Shown: positions 1 to 9,301, numbered from the stretch's first letter. The stretch: DNA of 64,000 bases from Ferrovibrio xuzhouensis (GCF_042648965.1 NZ_JBHRYJ010000001.1:1674001-1738000); one strand, 5' to 3'. Notes: a model not told the origin generated them from the sequence alone. Numbers and translations: made by a program.

Positions 1-537
1 CGCGAGGGCTGGCAGGCGCCGGCCTACTGGCGCCGCGACGGCGCGGCCGGCAGCAAGGATGGCGACAGCTGGCGCATCTTTACCCTGCAGGGCGAACGCG
101 CCGTCGATCCCTCCGAACCGGTCTGCCATGTCTCGTTTTACGAAGCTTCGGCCTATGCCGCCTGGGCCGGCCGGCGCCTGCCCACCGAAGCGGAATGGGA
201 GCATGCCGCCGCCTCGCGCCAGGCCCGCCGCCAGGGCGGCTTCCTCGACCCGATGCATCCGCATCCGCGCCCGGCCGCACCGGGACCCGACGGCGGCCTG
301 CATGTCTGCGGCGAGGTCTGGGAATGGACCCGCTCGGCCTATGAGCCCTACCCCGGCTTCCGCCCGCTCGAAGGCGCCGCCGGCGAATACAACGGCAAAT
401 TCATGATCGGCCAGCAGGTGCTGCGCGGCGGCTCCTGCGCCACCCCGGCCGGCCACCTGCGGCTCAGCTACCGTAATTTCTTTCCGCCGGCCGCGCGCTG
501 GCAGTTCTCCGGCATCCGCCTCGCCGACGACGTCTGA
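1..537 (+). CDS. egtB: Ergothioneine biosynthesis protein EgtB, C-terminal part
   Basis: The gene enters from the left edge in frame 1; 178 codons and the stop are visible. EgtB is the non-heme iron sulfoxide synthase that joins oxygen and a thiol (gamma-glutamylcysteine or cysteine) to trimethylhistidine (hercynine). What is visible is the FGE-sulfatase (formylglycine-generating-enzyme) fold: a PVCHVSFYEASAYAAW segment, RLPTEAEWEHAA, CGEVWEWT and LRGGSCATP, with a terminal FSGIRLA. The iron-binding DinB part must lie outside the window. It is followed after 42 bp by egtD on the same strand, which supports the assignment over other FGE-sulfatase proteins. Confidence 0.9.
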   Translation, partial: REGWQAPAYWRRDGAAGSKDGDSWRIFTLQGERAVDPSEPVCHVSFYEASAYAAWAGRRLPTEAEWEHAAASRQARRQGGFLDPMHPHPRPAAPGPDGGLHVCGEVWEWTRSAYEPYPGFRPLEGAAGEYNGKFMIGQQVLRGGSCATPAGHLRLSYRNFFPPAARWQFSGIRLADDV

Positions 538-579
538 TCTCCGGCGCCGTCGTCCATAAATCAAGTACGGGAGACCGTC

Positions 580-1581
580 ATGAATTCCTTTGCCATCCTG
601 CCGCGCAACGGCCTGCAGCCCCAGCCCGACAGCCAGGACGCCCGCGGCTTCGCCGCCGATGTGCAGGCCGGCCTGCGCCGCCGGCGCAAGGCGATCCCGT
701 CGAAGTATTTCTACGATACCCGTGGCTCGGCGCTGTTCGAGCAGATCTGCGAGCTGCCGGAATACTATCCGACCCGCACCGAATGCACCCTGCTGGAAGG
801 CCATGCCGCCGCGATCGCGGATGCCATCGGCGCCGATGCCGAGATCGTCGAGTTCGGTGCCGGCGCCACCCGCAAGGTGCGTTACCTGCTCGATACGCTC
901 GACCGCCCGCGCGGCTATCTGCCGATCGACATTTCGGGCGAGCATCTGGAGGATTCCGCCGCCCGGCTGCGCGCCGATTATCCTGGCCTGCCGGTCACCG
1001 TGGTGGCCGGCGACTATACGGCGGGTCTCGACCTGCCGGCGCCGCCCAAAGGCACCAGGCGCCGCGCCGGTTTCTTTCCCGGCTCGACCATCGGCAACTT
1101 CACCCCGGCCGAGGCGCTCGGCTTCCTCGCGGCGGCCGCCCGCCTGCTGAAAAGCAGCAACCGCGACGGGCTTTCCGCCGGCGGCCTGCTGATCGGCGTC
1201 GACCTGGTGAAGGACCCGGCGATCCTGCATGCCGCCTACAACGATGCCGCGGGCGTCACCGGCGCTTTCAACCTCAACGTCCTGCACCGCATCCGCCGCG
1301 AGCTCGACAGCGACATCGACCCGGCCGGCTTCGACCATTACGCCTTCTACGAGCCGCGCCTGCAGCGCATCGAGATGCATCTGGTCAGCCGCGCCGCGCA
1401 GACCGTGCGGATCGGCCGCGCCCGGCACAGCTTCGCCGCCGGCGAATCGATCCATACCGAGAATTCCTGCAAATACACGCTGGACGGCTTCGGCAAGCTG
1501 GCACGCCGCGCCGGCTTCCGGCCGGCAGCGGTATGGTGCGATCCGGACGAATTGTTCAGCATTCACTGGCTCGAACTGTGA
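580..1581 (+). CDS. egtD: L-histidine N-alpha-methyltransferase EgtD
   Basis: A 333-residue SAM-dependent enzyme that trimethylates histidine to hercynine, the first step of ergothioneine synthesis. Family landmarks are the KYFYDTRGSALFEQI segment (about residues 42-56) and ELPEYYPTRTE (58-68). The SAM-binding EFGAG is at 91-95, FFPGSTIGNF at 165-174, and the C-terminal substrate-recognition block ENSCKYT near 294-300. Length is typical. A GGGAG ribosome binding site precedes the ATG. It forms a two-gene operon with egtB upstream. The product is a cytosolic thiol-type antioxidant. Confidence 0.93.
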   Translation: MNSFAILPRNGLQPQPDSQDARGFAADVQAGLRRRRKAIPSKYFYDTRGSALFEQICELPEYYPTRTECTLLEGHAAAIADAIGADAEIVEFGAGATRKVRYLLDTLDRPRGYLPIDISGEHLEDSAARLRADYPGLPVTVVAGDYTAGLDLPAPPKGTRRRAGFFPGSTIGNFTPAEALGFLAAAARLLKSSNRDGLSAGGLLIGVDLVKDPAILHAAYNDAAGVTGAFNLNVLHRIRRELDSDIDPAGFDHYAFYEPRLQRIEMHLVSRAAQTVRIGRARHSFAAGESIHTENSCKYTLDGFGKLARRAGFRPAAVWCDPDELFSIHWLEL

Positions 1582-1664
1582 GGCCGGCGGACATATCCGA
1601 AAAGTAACGGCACGTATCCGGATGGTAACGCGCGCGGCGGGACGGCTTCTGCTTCTATCCCGCC

Positions 1665-2207
1665 ATGCTTATCGATCCGAAACTGCTGCACCCGGAACCC
1701 GCTCTCGGCGACGGCTGGCAGGTCGTCGGCGACCATACCGATACCAGCGGCTGGCATCCGCAGGTCGCCGCGCTGCTGTGCTACTGGCGCACCCGGCGGC
1801 CGGCGGGCCGCCTGCCCAGCCGCCAAGCCATCGACCCGTTCAGCCTGCGCGGCATCCTGCCCTGCCTGTGGATGCTCGACATCCAGCGCGAGCCCGGGAC
1901 ACAGCATGCCTGGCGGTTCAGCTACCGGCTGGCCGGCACCCGCTTCACCGCCCTGCTCGGCTTCGAGGTCACGCGGCGCTGGTATGACGAGGTCCGGCCA
2001 CAGGCCTATGCCGCCAACCGCATCCGGCTGATCACGGTGGCGCGCGACGGCGTGCCGACCTGGCGGCGCGGCCCGATGCCGCTGGAAGACGGCAACTGGC
2101 AGCAGACCGAGAACCTGATGCTGCCGCTGGCCGCCGATGGCATCACCGCCGACATCATCCTCGGCATCTCGGTGCGCTACACCCGCGATGGCACGACGCT
2201 GGCCTGA
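1665..2207 (+). CDS. PAS_5-family (single PAS domain) protein, copy 1
   Basis: A 180-residue protein of the single-domain PAS type common in Rhodospirillales. The layout is a helical start with LCYWRTRRPAGRLPSR, then a DPFSLRGILPCLWMLDI strand, YRLAGT, a linker with WYDEV, and a C-terminal NLMLPLAADG strand. The same order recurs in two other genes here (31662-32201 and 36428-36946), so this is a dispersed paralog family. No output domain is present, and the function of such proteins is unknown to me; ligand or signal sensing is inference from the PAS fold. It lies 83 bp after egtD on the same strand. Confidence 0.75.
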   Translation: MLIDPKLLHPEPALGDGWQVVGDHTDTSGWHPQVAALLCYWRTRRPAGRLPSRQAIDPFSLRGILPCLWMLDIQREPGTQHAWRFSYRLAGTRFTALLGFEVTRRWYDEVRPQAYAANRIRLITVARDGVPTWRRGPMPLEDGNWQQTENLMLPLAADGITADIILGISVRYTRDGTTLA

Positions 2208-2230
2208 AAATCCTGACCTGACGGCCGGCC

Positions 2231-3382
2231 CTATTGCTGCCGTGCCAGAAAGGCGCGGAAGCGGCTGAGGCTGAAGCCGAAAAACGCCGCGCCCATGGCA
2301 AGGATGGCGAGGATTTCCGGCCAGACCGTATCCAGCCCGGCGCCGCGCGACAGGATCGCCTGGGTCAGCGCCACGTAATGCTTGGTCGGCAGCAGCTGCA
2401 CGGCATACTGCAGCCATTGCGGCATGCCCTCCAGCGGGGTCAGCGCACCCGACAGCAGGTACATCGGCATCTGCACCAGGATGAACAGCAGCGCGAACTG
2501 CGCCATGGTGCCGGCCAGGGTGGCCAGGAAGATGCCGAGCGATGCGGCGAAAAACAGGTACAGCGCCGTCGCCGCCACGAACAGGCCGACCGAGCCGGCG
2601 ACGCGCATGCCGAGCACGCCCTCCAGCACGCTGTAGAAGCACACCATCGCCATGACGAGGATCACCCCGCCATTGGCGATGATCTTGGCCAGCATGATCT
2701 CGACCGCGCGCACCGGCATCACCAGCAGGTGTTCCAGGGTGCCGTGCTCGCGTTCGCGCATCAGCGCCGCACCGGTCAGCAGGATCGCCAGCATGTTGAT
2801 CACCTGCAGCAGCGCCATGCTGCCGGTGAACCAGGTCGATTCCAGCGTCTGGTTGAAGGCGACCCGCAGCTTCAGGTCGACGGCATCGGGCGGTGCTTCG
2901 CCCTCGCGGCGCAGGAAGCGGCCGATCTCCTCGGCGGCGATCTGCTGGATATAATTGGCGCCGATGCCGGCCTGCATCACCGCGGTGGCATCGACCAGCA
3001 GTTGCAGCGACGGCGTATGGCCGGCCAGCACATCGGCCTGGAAATCCGGCGGGATGTCGAGCACGAAGGTGAACCTGGCGCGATCCATGGCGCGGTCGAC
3101 TTCGGTCGGTGCCAGCGCCACGGGCTTCTGGAAGCGCGGTGGCAGGAAGCCATCGACGATGCGCTGCGACAGGGCCGAACGGTCCTCGTCGACCACGCCG
3201 AGCGAGGCATGCACCAGGTCATGCGACGTGCCGGTGGCCTGGGCATAGACCATCAGGGTGAAGGCATAGAGCATGAAAATGAACAGCACGTGATCGCGCC
3301 GCAGGCTGGTGATCTCCTTGCCGCAGAGCCGCAGGATGTTGCGCAGCGACTGTCGCAGTTCGCCCAGCATGGTCCCGGCCAT
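2231..3382 (-). CDS. ABC-2 type transporter permease (YhhJ-like)
   Basis: A 383-residue ABC-2 membrane protein. An N-terminal membrane segment (HVLFIFMLYAFTLMVYA) is followed by a large extracytoplasmic domain. About five hydrophobic segments then form the C-terminal half, including MALLQVINMLAILLTGAAL and FALLFILVQMPMYLLSGAL. The open frame extends upstream, but the ATG at 3382 is chosen because the rbbA stop is only 2 bp before it. It is the last gene of a three-gene operon (membrane-fusion protein, RbbA-type ATPase, this permease) that matches the yhiI-rbbA-yhhJ arrangement. The substrate is unknown. Confidence 0.85.
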   Translation of the reverse strand: MAGTMLGELRQSLRNILRLCGKEITSLRRDHVLFIFMLYAFTLMVYAQATGTSHDLVHASLGVVDEDRSALSQRIVDGFLPPRFQKPVALAPTEVDRAMDRARFTFVLDIPPDFQADVLAGHTPSLQLLVDATAVMQAGIGANYIQQIAAEEIGRFLRREGEAPPDAVDLKLRVAFNQTLESTWFTGSMALLQVINMLAILLTGAALMREREHGTLEHLLVMPVRAVEIMLAKIIANGGVILVMAMVCFYSVLEGVLGMRVAGSVGLFVAATALYLFFAASLGIFLATLAGTMAQFALLFILVQMPMYLLSGALTPLEGMPQWLQYAVQLLPTKHYVALTQAILSRGAGLDTVWPEILAILAMGAAFFGFSLSRFRAFLARQQ

Positions 3383-3384
3383 GC

Positions 3385-6138
3385 TCAGCGCTCCTGCTTG
3401 CGCAGGAACAGCCAGGCCAGCGCCAGCAGCACCGGCCAGAAGGCGGCGGTGGCGAGAATGAACGGCATCAGTTCCGCCAGCCCCAGCCCCTTGGTGAAGG
3501 CGCCGACGCTGGTGCGCAGGAAATAGGTGGCGGGAAACAGCGCGCCGATCAGCCGGGCGCCGCCCTGCAGAGTCGAGACCGGCTGCATCAGGCCGGAGAA
3601 ATGCACCGTCGGCATGATGGTCAGCACCGCCGTGCCGAACAGCGCCGCCACCTGGCTGCGGGTGAAACACGACGTGACCAGCCCGATGGCGGTGCTGCAG
3701 AATACGTAGAGCAGCCCGCCGGCCAGCAGTCCGACGATGCTGCCCTTCAGCGGCACGCCGAACACGAAGATGGCCAGCCCGATCAGCAGCAGCAGGTTGA
3801 CACCTGCCAGCGCCACATAGGGCAGCTGCTTGCCGAGCAGGAATTCCAGCTTGCGCACCGGCGTGACGTAGAAATTGATGATCGAGCCGCGCTCGCGCTC
3901 GGAGACGACGCCGAGCGCGGTGAGAATGGCCGGGATCAGCATCAGCAGCATGGCGAACAGCGCCGGCACCATGGCGTCGATGCTGCGGAAGGCCTGGTTG
4001 TAGCGGAACCGCACGGCGATATCGGCGACGGCCGGCACGGTTCGCCCGGCCTGTTCGGCGACCAGCGCCAGGAAGCGCTGGTGCACGGCGGCGACATAGC
4101 CCTTGATGGTCTCGGCACGGAACGGCATGCCGCCATCGACCCAGACCGAGATTTCCGTCGGCCGGCCGCGATGCAGGTCGGCACCGAACCCGGGCGGAAC
4201 CTCGATGGCCAGCGCCACATGCCCGCCGCGCAGGTCGGCGATCAGCGCCCCGGCATCGGCCAGATCGGGATCGCGCCGGAAATACGGCGAGCCGGCGAAT
4301 TCATCGATATAGGCGCGGCTCTCCGGCGTGCGGTCGCGGTCGAGCACGGCGAAGGCGACATGGTCGACATCGAAGGTGATGCCATAGCCGAACAGCAGCA
4401 TCAGCATCACCGTGCCGAACAGCGCGAAGACCAGCCGCACCGGATCTCGCAGCAGCTCGGTGCCCTCGCGGCCGGCGTAGGCCCCGAAGCGACGCAGCGA
4501 GAACCAGCCGCGCCGGCGCGGCCTGCTCTCCGGCGGCGTCGCCGCCACCGCGGCAACCTCCGGCGGCGGTGCTTCCTCCAGGCTGCGGCCGCCCTGTTCC
4601 ATATAGGCGATGAAGGCGTCTTCCAGGGTCGCCGCGCCCTGCTGCTCCTGCAAGGCGGCCGGCCGGCCGGTGGCGATCACCCGGCCCGCATGCATGAAGG
4701 CGACGCGGTCGCAGCGCGCGGCTTCCGCCATGTAATGGGTCGAGATGAAGATGGTCACGCCGCGCTCGCGCGACAGCCGCAGCAGATCCTGCCAGAACAT
4801 CTCGCGGGCCACCGGGTCGACGCCCGAGGTCGGCTCGTCGAGGATCAGGATTTCCGGCTCGTGGATGATGGCGACGGCCAGCGACAGGCGCTGGCGCACC
4901 CCCATCGGCAGCGCGTCGGCGACGGCATCAAGGTAGGGCACCAGATCGAAGCGTTCGGCCAGGGTCTGGCTGCGTTGCGCCGCCGTCGCCGCATCGAGAC
5001 CGTAGAGCGCGGCGTGCAGCGCCAGATTCTGCCGCACGCTGAGTTCGCCATAGAGCGAGAAGCTCTGCGCCATGTAGCCGATGCGCCGGCGGATGGCGAA
5101 GGCGCCCGCCGCCACCGTCTCGCCGAACAGCCGCCCCTCGCCCTCGGACGCCGGCAGCAGGCCGGTCAGCATCTTCATCGTCGTGGTCTTGCCGCAACCG
5201 TTCGAGCCGAGGAAACCGAAGATCTCGCCGCGGCGCACCGCCAGATCGACATGGTCGACCGCGGTGAAATCGCCGAAGTGCCGGGTCAGACCCCTTGCTT
5301 CAATAATAATGGGCGCCTCGATCACCACCGGCGCCGCGCCATCCGTCGCCGGCGGCGGCGGGGCATGGCCATCGGCGCCGAGGCCGCCGCGGCGCTCCGG
5401 CGGCAGCAGCGCGATGAAGGCCGCTTCCAGCGAGGCGGCGCCGCTTTTCGCTTTCAGCGCGGCCGGGCTGCCTTCGGCGAGAATGCGGCCGCGATCCATC
5501 AGCACCACGCGGCCGAACCGCTCGGCCTCGTCCATGGTCGAGGTGGCGACCAGCAGGGCCAGCTGCGGCCGGTCCCGCCTTATGCTGTCGACCAGCGCCC
5601 AGAACTGCCGGCGCGACAGCGGGTCGACGCCGGTGGTCGGCTCATCGAGGATCAGCAGGTCGGGATCGTGCACCAGCGCACAGCACAGGCCGAGCTTCTG
5701 CTTCATGCCGCCGGACAGCTTCTGCATCGGCCGGCCGGCGAACGGCGCCAGGCCGGTCACCGCCAGCAGGGCGGCGATGCGCCGTGTCCGCTCGCGCCGG
5801 CCGAGGCCGAACAGGCGGGCGAAGAAGGCGACATTCTCCGCCACCGTCAGCGCCGGATAGAGATTGCGCCCGAGGCCCTGCGGCATATAGGCGATGCGCG
5901 GCTGGACGTCCTCGCGCGCGCGGCGGTTCGCCATATCGGCGCCGAGCGCCAGGATGCGGCCCCGCTGGATTGCCCGTGCGCCGGCGGCGAGCGCCAGCAG
6001 GGTCGACTTGCCGACGCCGTCCGGCCCCACCAGCGCGAGCGTCTCGCCCGGCGCCAGCGCAAGGCTGACGTTGTCGAGCGCCGCCAGCTTGCCGTAAGCA
6101 TGGCCGACGCCTGCGATGCTGAGTCCTGCCGCGGTCAT
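3385..6138 (-). CDS. rbbA: RbbA-type double ATPase fused to ABC-2 permease
   Basis: A 917-residue fusion of two ABC ATPase domains and an ABC-2 permease. First domain: Walker A GPDGVGKST (38-46), signature LSGGMKQ (141-147), Walker B LLILDEP (161-167). Second domain: Walker A GSNGCGKTT (311-319), a non-canonical signature LPMGVRQ (410-416), Walker B LILDEP (431-436). Residues beyond about 560 carry the membrane segments, starting near LVFALFGTVMLML. E. coli RbbA has the same layout and altered second signature and has been linked to ribosomes. The genomic setting, between an HlyD-type protein and a second permease, argues for export. The two roles cannot be separated from sequence. Confidence 0.88.
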   Translation of the reverse strand: MTAAGLSIAGVGHAYGKLAALDNVSLALAPGETLALVGPDGVGKSTLLALAAGARAIQRGRILALGADMANRRAREDVQPRIAYMPQGLGRNLYPALTVAENVAFFARLFGLGRRERTRRIAALLAVTGLAPFAGRPMQKLSGGMKQKLGLCCALVHDPDLLILDEPTTGVDPLSRRQFWALVDSIRRDRPQLALLVATSTMDEAERFGRVVLMDRGRILAEGSPAALKAKSGAASLEAAFIALLPPERRGGLGADGHAPPPPATDGAAPVVIEAPIIIEARGLTRHFGDFTAVDHVDLAVRRGEIFGFLGSNGCGKTTTMKMLTGLLPASEGEGRLFGETVAAGAFAIRRRIGYMAQSFSLYGELSVRQNLALHAALYGLDAATAAQRSQTLAERFDLVPYLDAVADALPMGVRQRLSLAVAIIHEPEILILDEPTSGVDPVAREMFWQDLLRLSRERGVTIFISTHYMAEAARCDRVAFMHAGRVIATGRPAALQEQQGAATLEDAFIAYMEQGGRSLEEAPPPEVAAVAATPPESRPRRRGWFSLRRFGAYAGREGTELLRDPVRLVFALFGTVMLMLLFGYGITFDVDHVAFAVLDRDRTPESRAYIDEFAGSPYFRRDPDLADAGALIADLRGGHVALAIEVPPGFGADLHRGRPTEISVWVDGGMPFRAETIKGYVAAVHQRFLALVAEQAGRTVPAVADIAVRFRYNQAFRSIDAMVPALFAMLLMLIPAILTALGVVSERERGSIINFYVTPVRKLEFLLGKQLPYVALAGVNLLLLIGLAIFVFGVPLKGSIVGLLAGGLLYVFCSTAIGLVTSCFTRSQVAALFGTAVLTIMPTVHFSGLMQPVSTLQGGARLIGALFPATYFLRTSVGAFTKGLGLAELMPFILATAAFWPVLLALAWLFLRKQER

Positions 6139-6149
6139 CCGCGCCGCCG

Positions 6150-7139
6150 TCAGTGGTCGCCGCGGGTCAGATCGGATTCCAGCCAGTCCGGCCAGACGGC
6201 GCTGTCGTCGAGCCGGATATAGGCCATGCCGGTGACGCCGGTCTTGACCTGCGCGATGTAGCGCTGCACCAGCGTCTGCGGCACCCGCACCTTGACGCGG
6301 AACATCATGCGATCGCGCTCGCTGCGGGTCTCGACCTCCTTGGGCGTGAACTGGGCGCGCGGCGACACGAAGGAGACCTTGCCCGGCACCGGCGTGCCGG
6401 ATGCCGCGTCGATGACGATGCGTGCATCGGCGCCGACGGCGATGCGGCCGGCCACTTCGGAGGGCATGAACACCGTCATGTAGACATCGGTCAGATCGAG
6501 CAGGGTGGCGACGCGGCCGCCGGCGGCCAGCACCTCGCCGGGCTCGGCCAGGCGAAAGAGAATACGGCCCGAGCGCGGCGCGGCCAGCACGCCGTCGGCG
6601 ACCAGGTCGCGCAGCCGGTCGGCATCGGCCTCGGCGGTGCGGATTGCCGCCTCGGAGGCGCCGAGCTTGGCCTGTGCCGCATCCAGCGTCGCCTGGGCGG
6701 TACGGCGGATGTTGCGCTGCTGGTCGACCTTCTGTTCGGAGACGTAGTTCTTGCCCACCAGCACCAGGGCGCGCTGCAGGTCCTTGTCGGCCAGATCAAG
6801 CTCGCTGCGGCGCTGGGCGATTTCCGCCTGCACCTGGGTGCGGTATTGCAGGGCCTGCTGGACCTGCGCCTCGGCCGAACGCAGTTGCGCCTCGAGATCG
6901 CGGGTATCCATACGGGCGATCACCGTGCCGGCCTTCACCAGGTCGCCCTCGTCGACCGCGATATCCTGCACCCGTGCCGCGTATTTGGTGGCGATGTCGA
7001 TTTCGCTGGCCTCGATGCGGCCGTTGCCGGCGACGAAGCCCGGCGGCAGCACCTGCCGGTGCTTCAGGTAATACCAGCCCCCTGTGGCGGCAGCGGCCGC
7101 CAGCAGCAGAACGGCGATAACAGCGAACAGGCGCCGCAT
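6150..7139 (-). CDS. HlyD-family membrane-fusion protein (YhiI-like)
   Basis: A 329-residue periplasmic adaptor. A single N-terminal membrane anchor (about residues 4-25) is followed by a lipoyl half-motif (GRIEASEIDIATKYAARV), an alpha-helical coiled-coil hairpin (about 75-170) and the second lipoyl half with GRILFRLAEPGEVL. A beta-barrel part follows. It is the first gene of the operon with rbbA (11 bp gap) and would bridge that inner-membrane pump to an outer-membrane channel. No TolC-type gene is in the window. Confidence 0.88.
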   Translation of the reverse strand: MRRLFAVIAVLLLAAAAATGGWYYLKHRQVLPPGFVAGNGRIEASEIDIATKYAARVQDIAVDEGDLVKAGTVIARMDTRDLEAQLRSAEAQVQQALQYRTQVQAEIAQRRSELDLADKDLQRALVLVGKNYVSEQKVDQQRNIRRTAQATLDAAQAKLGASEAAIRTAEADADRLRDLVADGVLAAPRSGRILFRLAEPGEVLAAGGRVATLLDLTDVYMTVFMPSEVAGRIAVGADARIVIDAASGTPVPGKVSFVSPRAQFTPKEVETRSERDRMMFRVKVRVPQTLVQRYIAQVKTGVTGMAYIRLDDSAVWPDWLESDLTRGDH

Positions 7140-7244
7140 GCGGGCTCCGGGGGTGGATATCTGGAAGGCTCAGACTGCCGGCCGCGCGGCCGTATTGCAT
7201 TGCGGCAGATCAATCGGGCAGGATGGTTCGCAAAAGGCTCCGCC

Positions 7245-8288
7245 ATGACATCCGCCGCCGCCATCGTGCCGCATTTCCACCGCCAGGCCGCCTATTGCAC
7301 GACGCTCGGCTCGCCGCTGACCGCCGCCGTCCTCACCACCATTGCCGACCTGCTGGAGCGTGCCGATGCGCCAGCCTGGACCGCCGTGCTGCGCGACTGG
7401 CCGGGCGATCCGGGCGCCGATGCCCTGGCGCTCAGGGTCGCCGGCGCGCTGCATCGCGCGGTGCTCGACGGCGATGCCGAGCTGGCGGTCGCCTATGCCG
7501 CCGGGCGGGTCGACGCCGCGCTGATCGATACGGTCTTCACCCGTCACCCGGGGCTGCTGACACGCTACCTGCAGGGGCCGCCGCAGACCAACGACCCGCT
7601 GCGCTCGGCCGTGCTGCTCGGTGGCTTCCTGACCATCGCTGCCGCAACCGGCCGGCCGCTGGCGCTGCGCGAGATCGGCGCCAGTGCCGGCATCAACCTG
7701 ATGTGGGATACCTACGCCTATGATTTCGGATCATGGTGCTTCGGCGATCCGCTGGCGGCGCCTTTCCTGCTGCAGGCGCAATGGCAGGGGCCGCAGCCGC
7801 CCGCGGCAAAGATCGCGGTGCACAGCCGCGCCGGCTGCGACGTGCAGCCGCTGGATGCGCGCGACCCGGAGCAGCGCAAGCGGCTGCTGTCCTACATCTG
7901 GGCCGACCAGTGGCCGCGGCTCGAGCGCGTCGCCATGGCGCTGGAGCATGCCGGGCGCGGCGGCCCGCCGCCGGAGCAGATCCATGCCGGCGATTTCGTC
8001 GCCCGCGAGCTGGCCGCCCGGCCGCGCGATGCCGCCCTTGTGCTCTATCATTCGATCGTCTGGCAGTATGTCGATCCGGCCGAACAGCAGCGCATCGCCG
8101 CCGCCATGGCGGCAGCCGGGCAGACCGCCACGGCAGAAGCACCGCTCGCCTGGCTGCGGTTCGAGCCCGGCACGGCGAAAGACGGCGCCGATCTCAGCCT
8201 GACCCTGTGGCCGGGCGGCGAAACCCGCCGGCTCGCCGAGGCGGATTATCACGGCCGCTGGATCCGCTGGCTCAACGGAACCGCTTGA
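7245..8288 (+). CDS. DUF2332 family protein
   Basis: A 347-residue protein with DUF2332 hallmarks: an early HFHRQA motif, GSPLTAAVL, and the block LREIGASAGINLMWD. Later come CDVQPLDARDPEQRKRLLSYIWADQWPR-like residues (about 199-226), LYHSIVWQY and a C-terminal TLWPGGETRRLAEADYHG. The GASAGINL block recalls a methyltransferase SAM loop, but activity is unproven. The open frame runs far upstream; the ATG at 7245 is chosen because it begins the conserved region and clears the divergent yhiI-like gene. Its stop is beside the -35 box of the arsR promoter. Confidence 0.85.
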   Translation: MTSAAAIVPHFHRQAAYCTTLGSPLTAAVLTTIADLLERADAPAWTAVLRDWPGDPGADALALRVAGALHRAVLDGDAELAVAYAAGRVDAALIDTVFTRHPGLLTRYLQGPPQTNDPLRSAVLLGGFLTIAAATGRPLALREIGASAGINLMWDTYAYDFGSWCFGDPLAAPFLLQAQWQGPQPPAAKIAVHSRAGCDVQPLDARDPEQRKRLLSYIWADQWPRLERVAMALEHAGRGGPPPEQIHAGDFVARELAARPRDAALVLYHSIVWQYVDPAEQQRIAAAMAAAGQTATAEAPLAWLRFEPGTAKDGADLSLTLWPGGETRRLAEADYHGRWIRWLNGTA

Positions 8289-8341
8289 CCGATCCATAAC
8301 TGTTCGGTTATACATCTATCCATAATCAACGGGTTATGGAT
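8285..8341 (+). promoter_or_regulatory. Promoter and operator of the arsR-AHSA1 operon
   Basis: A -35 box TTGACC (8285-8290) and -10 box TATACA (8309-8314) are separated by 18 bp. A perfect dyad ATCCATAA (8318-8325) / TTATGGAT (8334-8341) covers the expected transcription start. A third ATCCATAA copy (8292-8299) lies between the promoter boxes. The site ends 5 bp before the arsR ATG. Autorepression by the ArsR-type protein is inferred from position and symmetry. Confidence 0.7.
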
Positions 8342-8346
8342 CACAG

Positions 8347-8670
8347 ATGCCGAACACCCAGGATATCCTGTTCAAAACGCTCGCCGATCCGACCCGGCGG
8401 GCGATCTTCGAGCGGCTGTGCCGCGACGGCGAACTGACGGTCGGGGCCCTGACGGCGCAGGCCGGCATCTCGCAGCCGGCGGTCTCCAAACATCTCGCGG
8501 CGCTGAAACTGGCCGGGCTGGTGCGCGACCGCCACCAGGGGCGCCAGACCCATTACAGCCCGCAGCCCGGCGGCCTTGCCCCGCTGAACGACTGGACCGG
8601 CCAGATGGCCGGCTTCTGGCAGGCCCGGTTCGACGACCTCGAAAACCTGCTCAACCGGATGGATCAATGA
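8347..8670 (+). CDS. ArsR-family winged-helix regulator
   Basis: A 107-residue winged-helix repressor. It has the typical LFKTLADPTRRAIFERL start, a recognition helix in ISQPAVSKHLAALKLAGLV (about 39-57) and a wing DRHQGRQTHY. No CxC-type metal-binding motif is present, so it belongs to the non-metal ArsR branch that is usually paired with AHSA1/SRPBCC genes. It overlaps the next gene by ATGA. It probably represses its own operon through the dyad just upstream. Confidence 0.92.
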   Translation: MPNTQDILFKTLADPTRRAIFERLCRDGELTVGALTAQAGISQPAVSKHLAALKLAGLVRDRHQGRQTHYSPQPGGLAPLNDWTGQMAGFWQARFDDLENLLNRMDQ

Positions 8671-9092
8671 CCAGCAGTGCCACCGAAATCCGCTCCGTCG
8701 TCGTCGAGCGCGACGTCCCGCATCCGCCGGAGAAGATCTGGCGCGCGCTGACCCAGCCGCACCTGATCGAGGACTGGCTGATGAAAAACGATTTCGCGCC
8801 GGTCACCGGGCACCGCTTCAGCCTGCGGGTCGAGCCGCAACCGCACTGGGACGGCGTCATCGCCTGCGAGGTGCGCATCGTCGAGCCGAACAGAACCCTG
8901 TCCTACAGCTGGGCCGCGCTCGGTCTCGACAGCGTGGTGACCTGGACGCTGACGCCGATCCCGGCGGGCACCCGGCTGCGCATGGAACAGACGGGCTTCC
9001 GGCCCGATCAGCCGCAGGCCTACACCGGCGCCCGGCATGGCTGGCAGAAATTCTTCGCCGGGCTGGAAATCCTGCTGGCGCGGGAGGCATGA
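8667..9092 (+). CDS. SRPBCC / AHSA1-domain protein
   Basis: A 141-residue START-like (Aha1 C-terminal type) protein. It has the characteristic VERDVPHPPEKIWRALTQP start, IEDWLMKNDF, the strand VEPNRTLSYSW and the C-terminal helix GWQKFFAGLEILL. Such proteins have a hydrophobic ligand cavity; the ligand here is unknown. The start codon overlaps the arsR stop (ATGA) and its own stop overlaps the following small gene, so three genes are translationally coupled. Confidence 0.9.
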   Translation: MTSSATEIRSVVVERDVPHPPEKIWRALTQPHLIEDWLMKNDFAPVTGHRFSLRVEPQPHWDGVIACEVRIVEPNRTLSYSWAALGLDSVVTWTLTPIPAGTRLRMEQTGFRPDQPQAYTGARHGWQKFFAGLEILLAREA

Positions 9093-9301
9093 CGCGCATG
9101 GGTACATGGATGCGGCAAAGCCATCGCTGGCTGTCGATCGTCTTCACGGCAACCGTCGTCGCCAATTTCGCGGTCCGTGCCTTCGGCGAACCGCCGCTGT
9201 GGCTGACCTATGCGCCGCTGCCGCCGCTGTTCCTGCAACTGTTCAGCGGCCTGTATCTCTTCGCGCTGCCCTATGCCGGCAGAGGACGCGCCGGGCACTG
9301 A
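9089..9301 (+). CDS. Small two-helix membrane protein
   Basis: A 70-residue protein with two hydrophobic stretches (about 13-30, and 40-61 containing LPPLFLQLFSGLYLFALP). The ATG overlaps the AHSA1 stop (ATGA), which strongly supports translation. Several other methionines follow in the first 8 residues. I recognise no named family. Coupling to ArsR and AHSA1 suggests it serves the same, unknown, pathway at the inner membrane. Confidence 0.75.
   Translation: MTRMGTWMRQSHRWLSIVFTATVVANFAVRAFGEPPLWLTYAPLPPLFLQLFSGLYLFALPYAGRGRAGH

Noticed and set aside
3601..6222. 873-residue plus-strand open frame
   Set aside because: Antisense to rbbA; repetitive charged translation without motifs.
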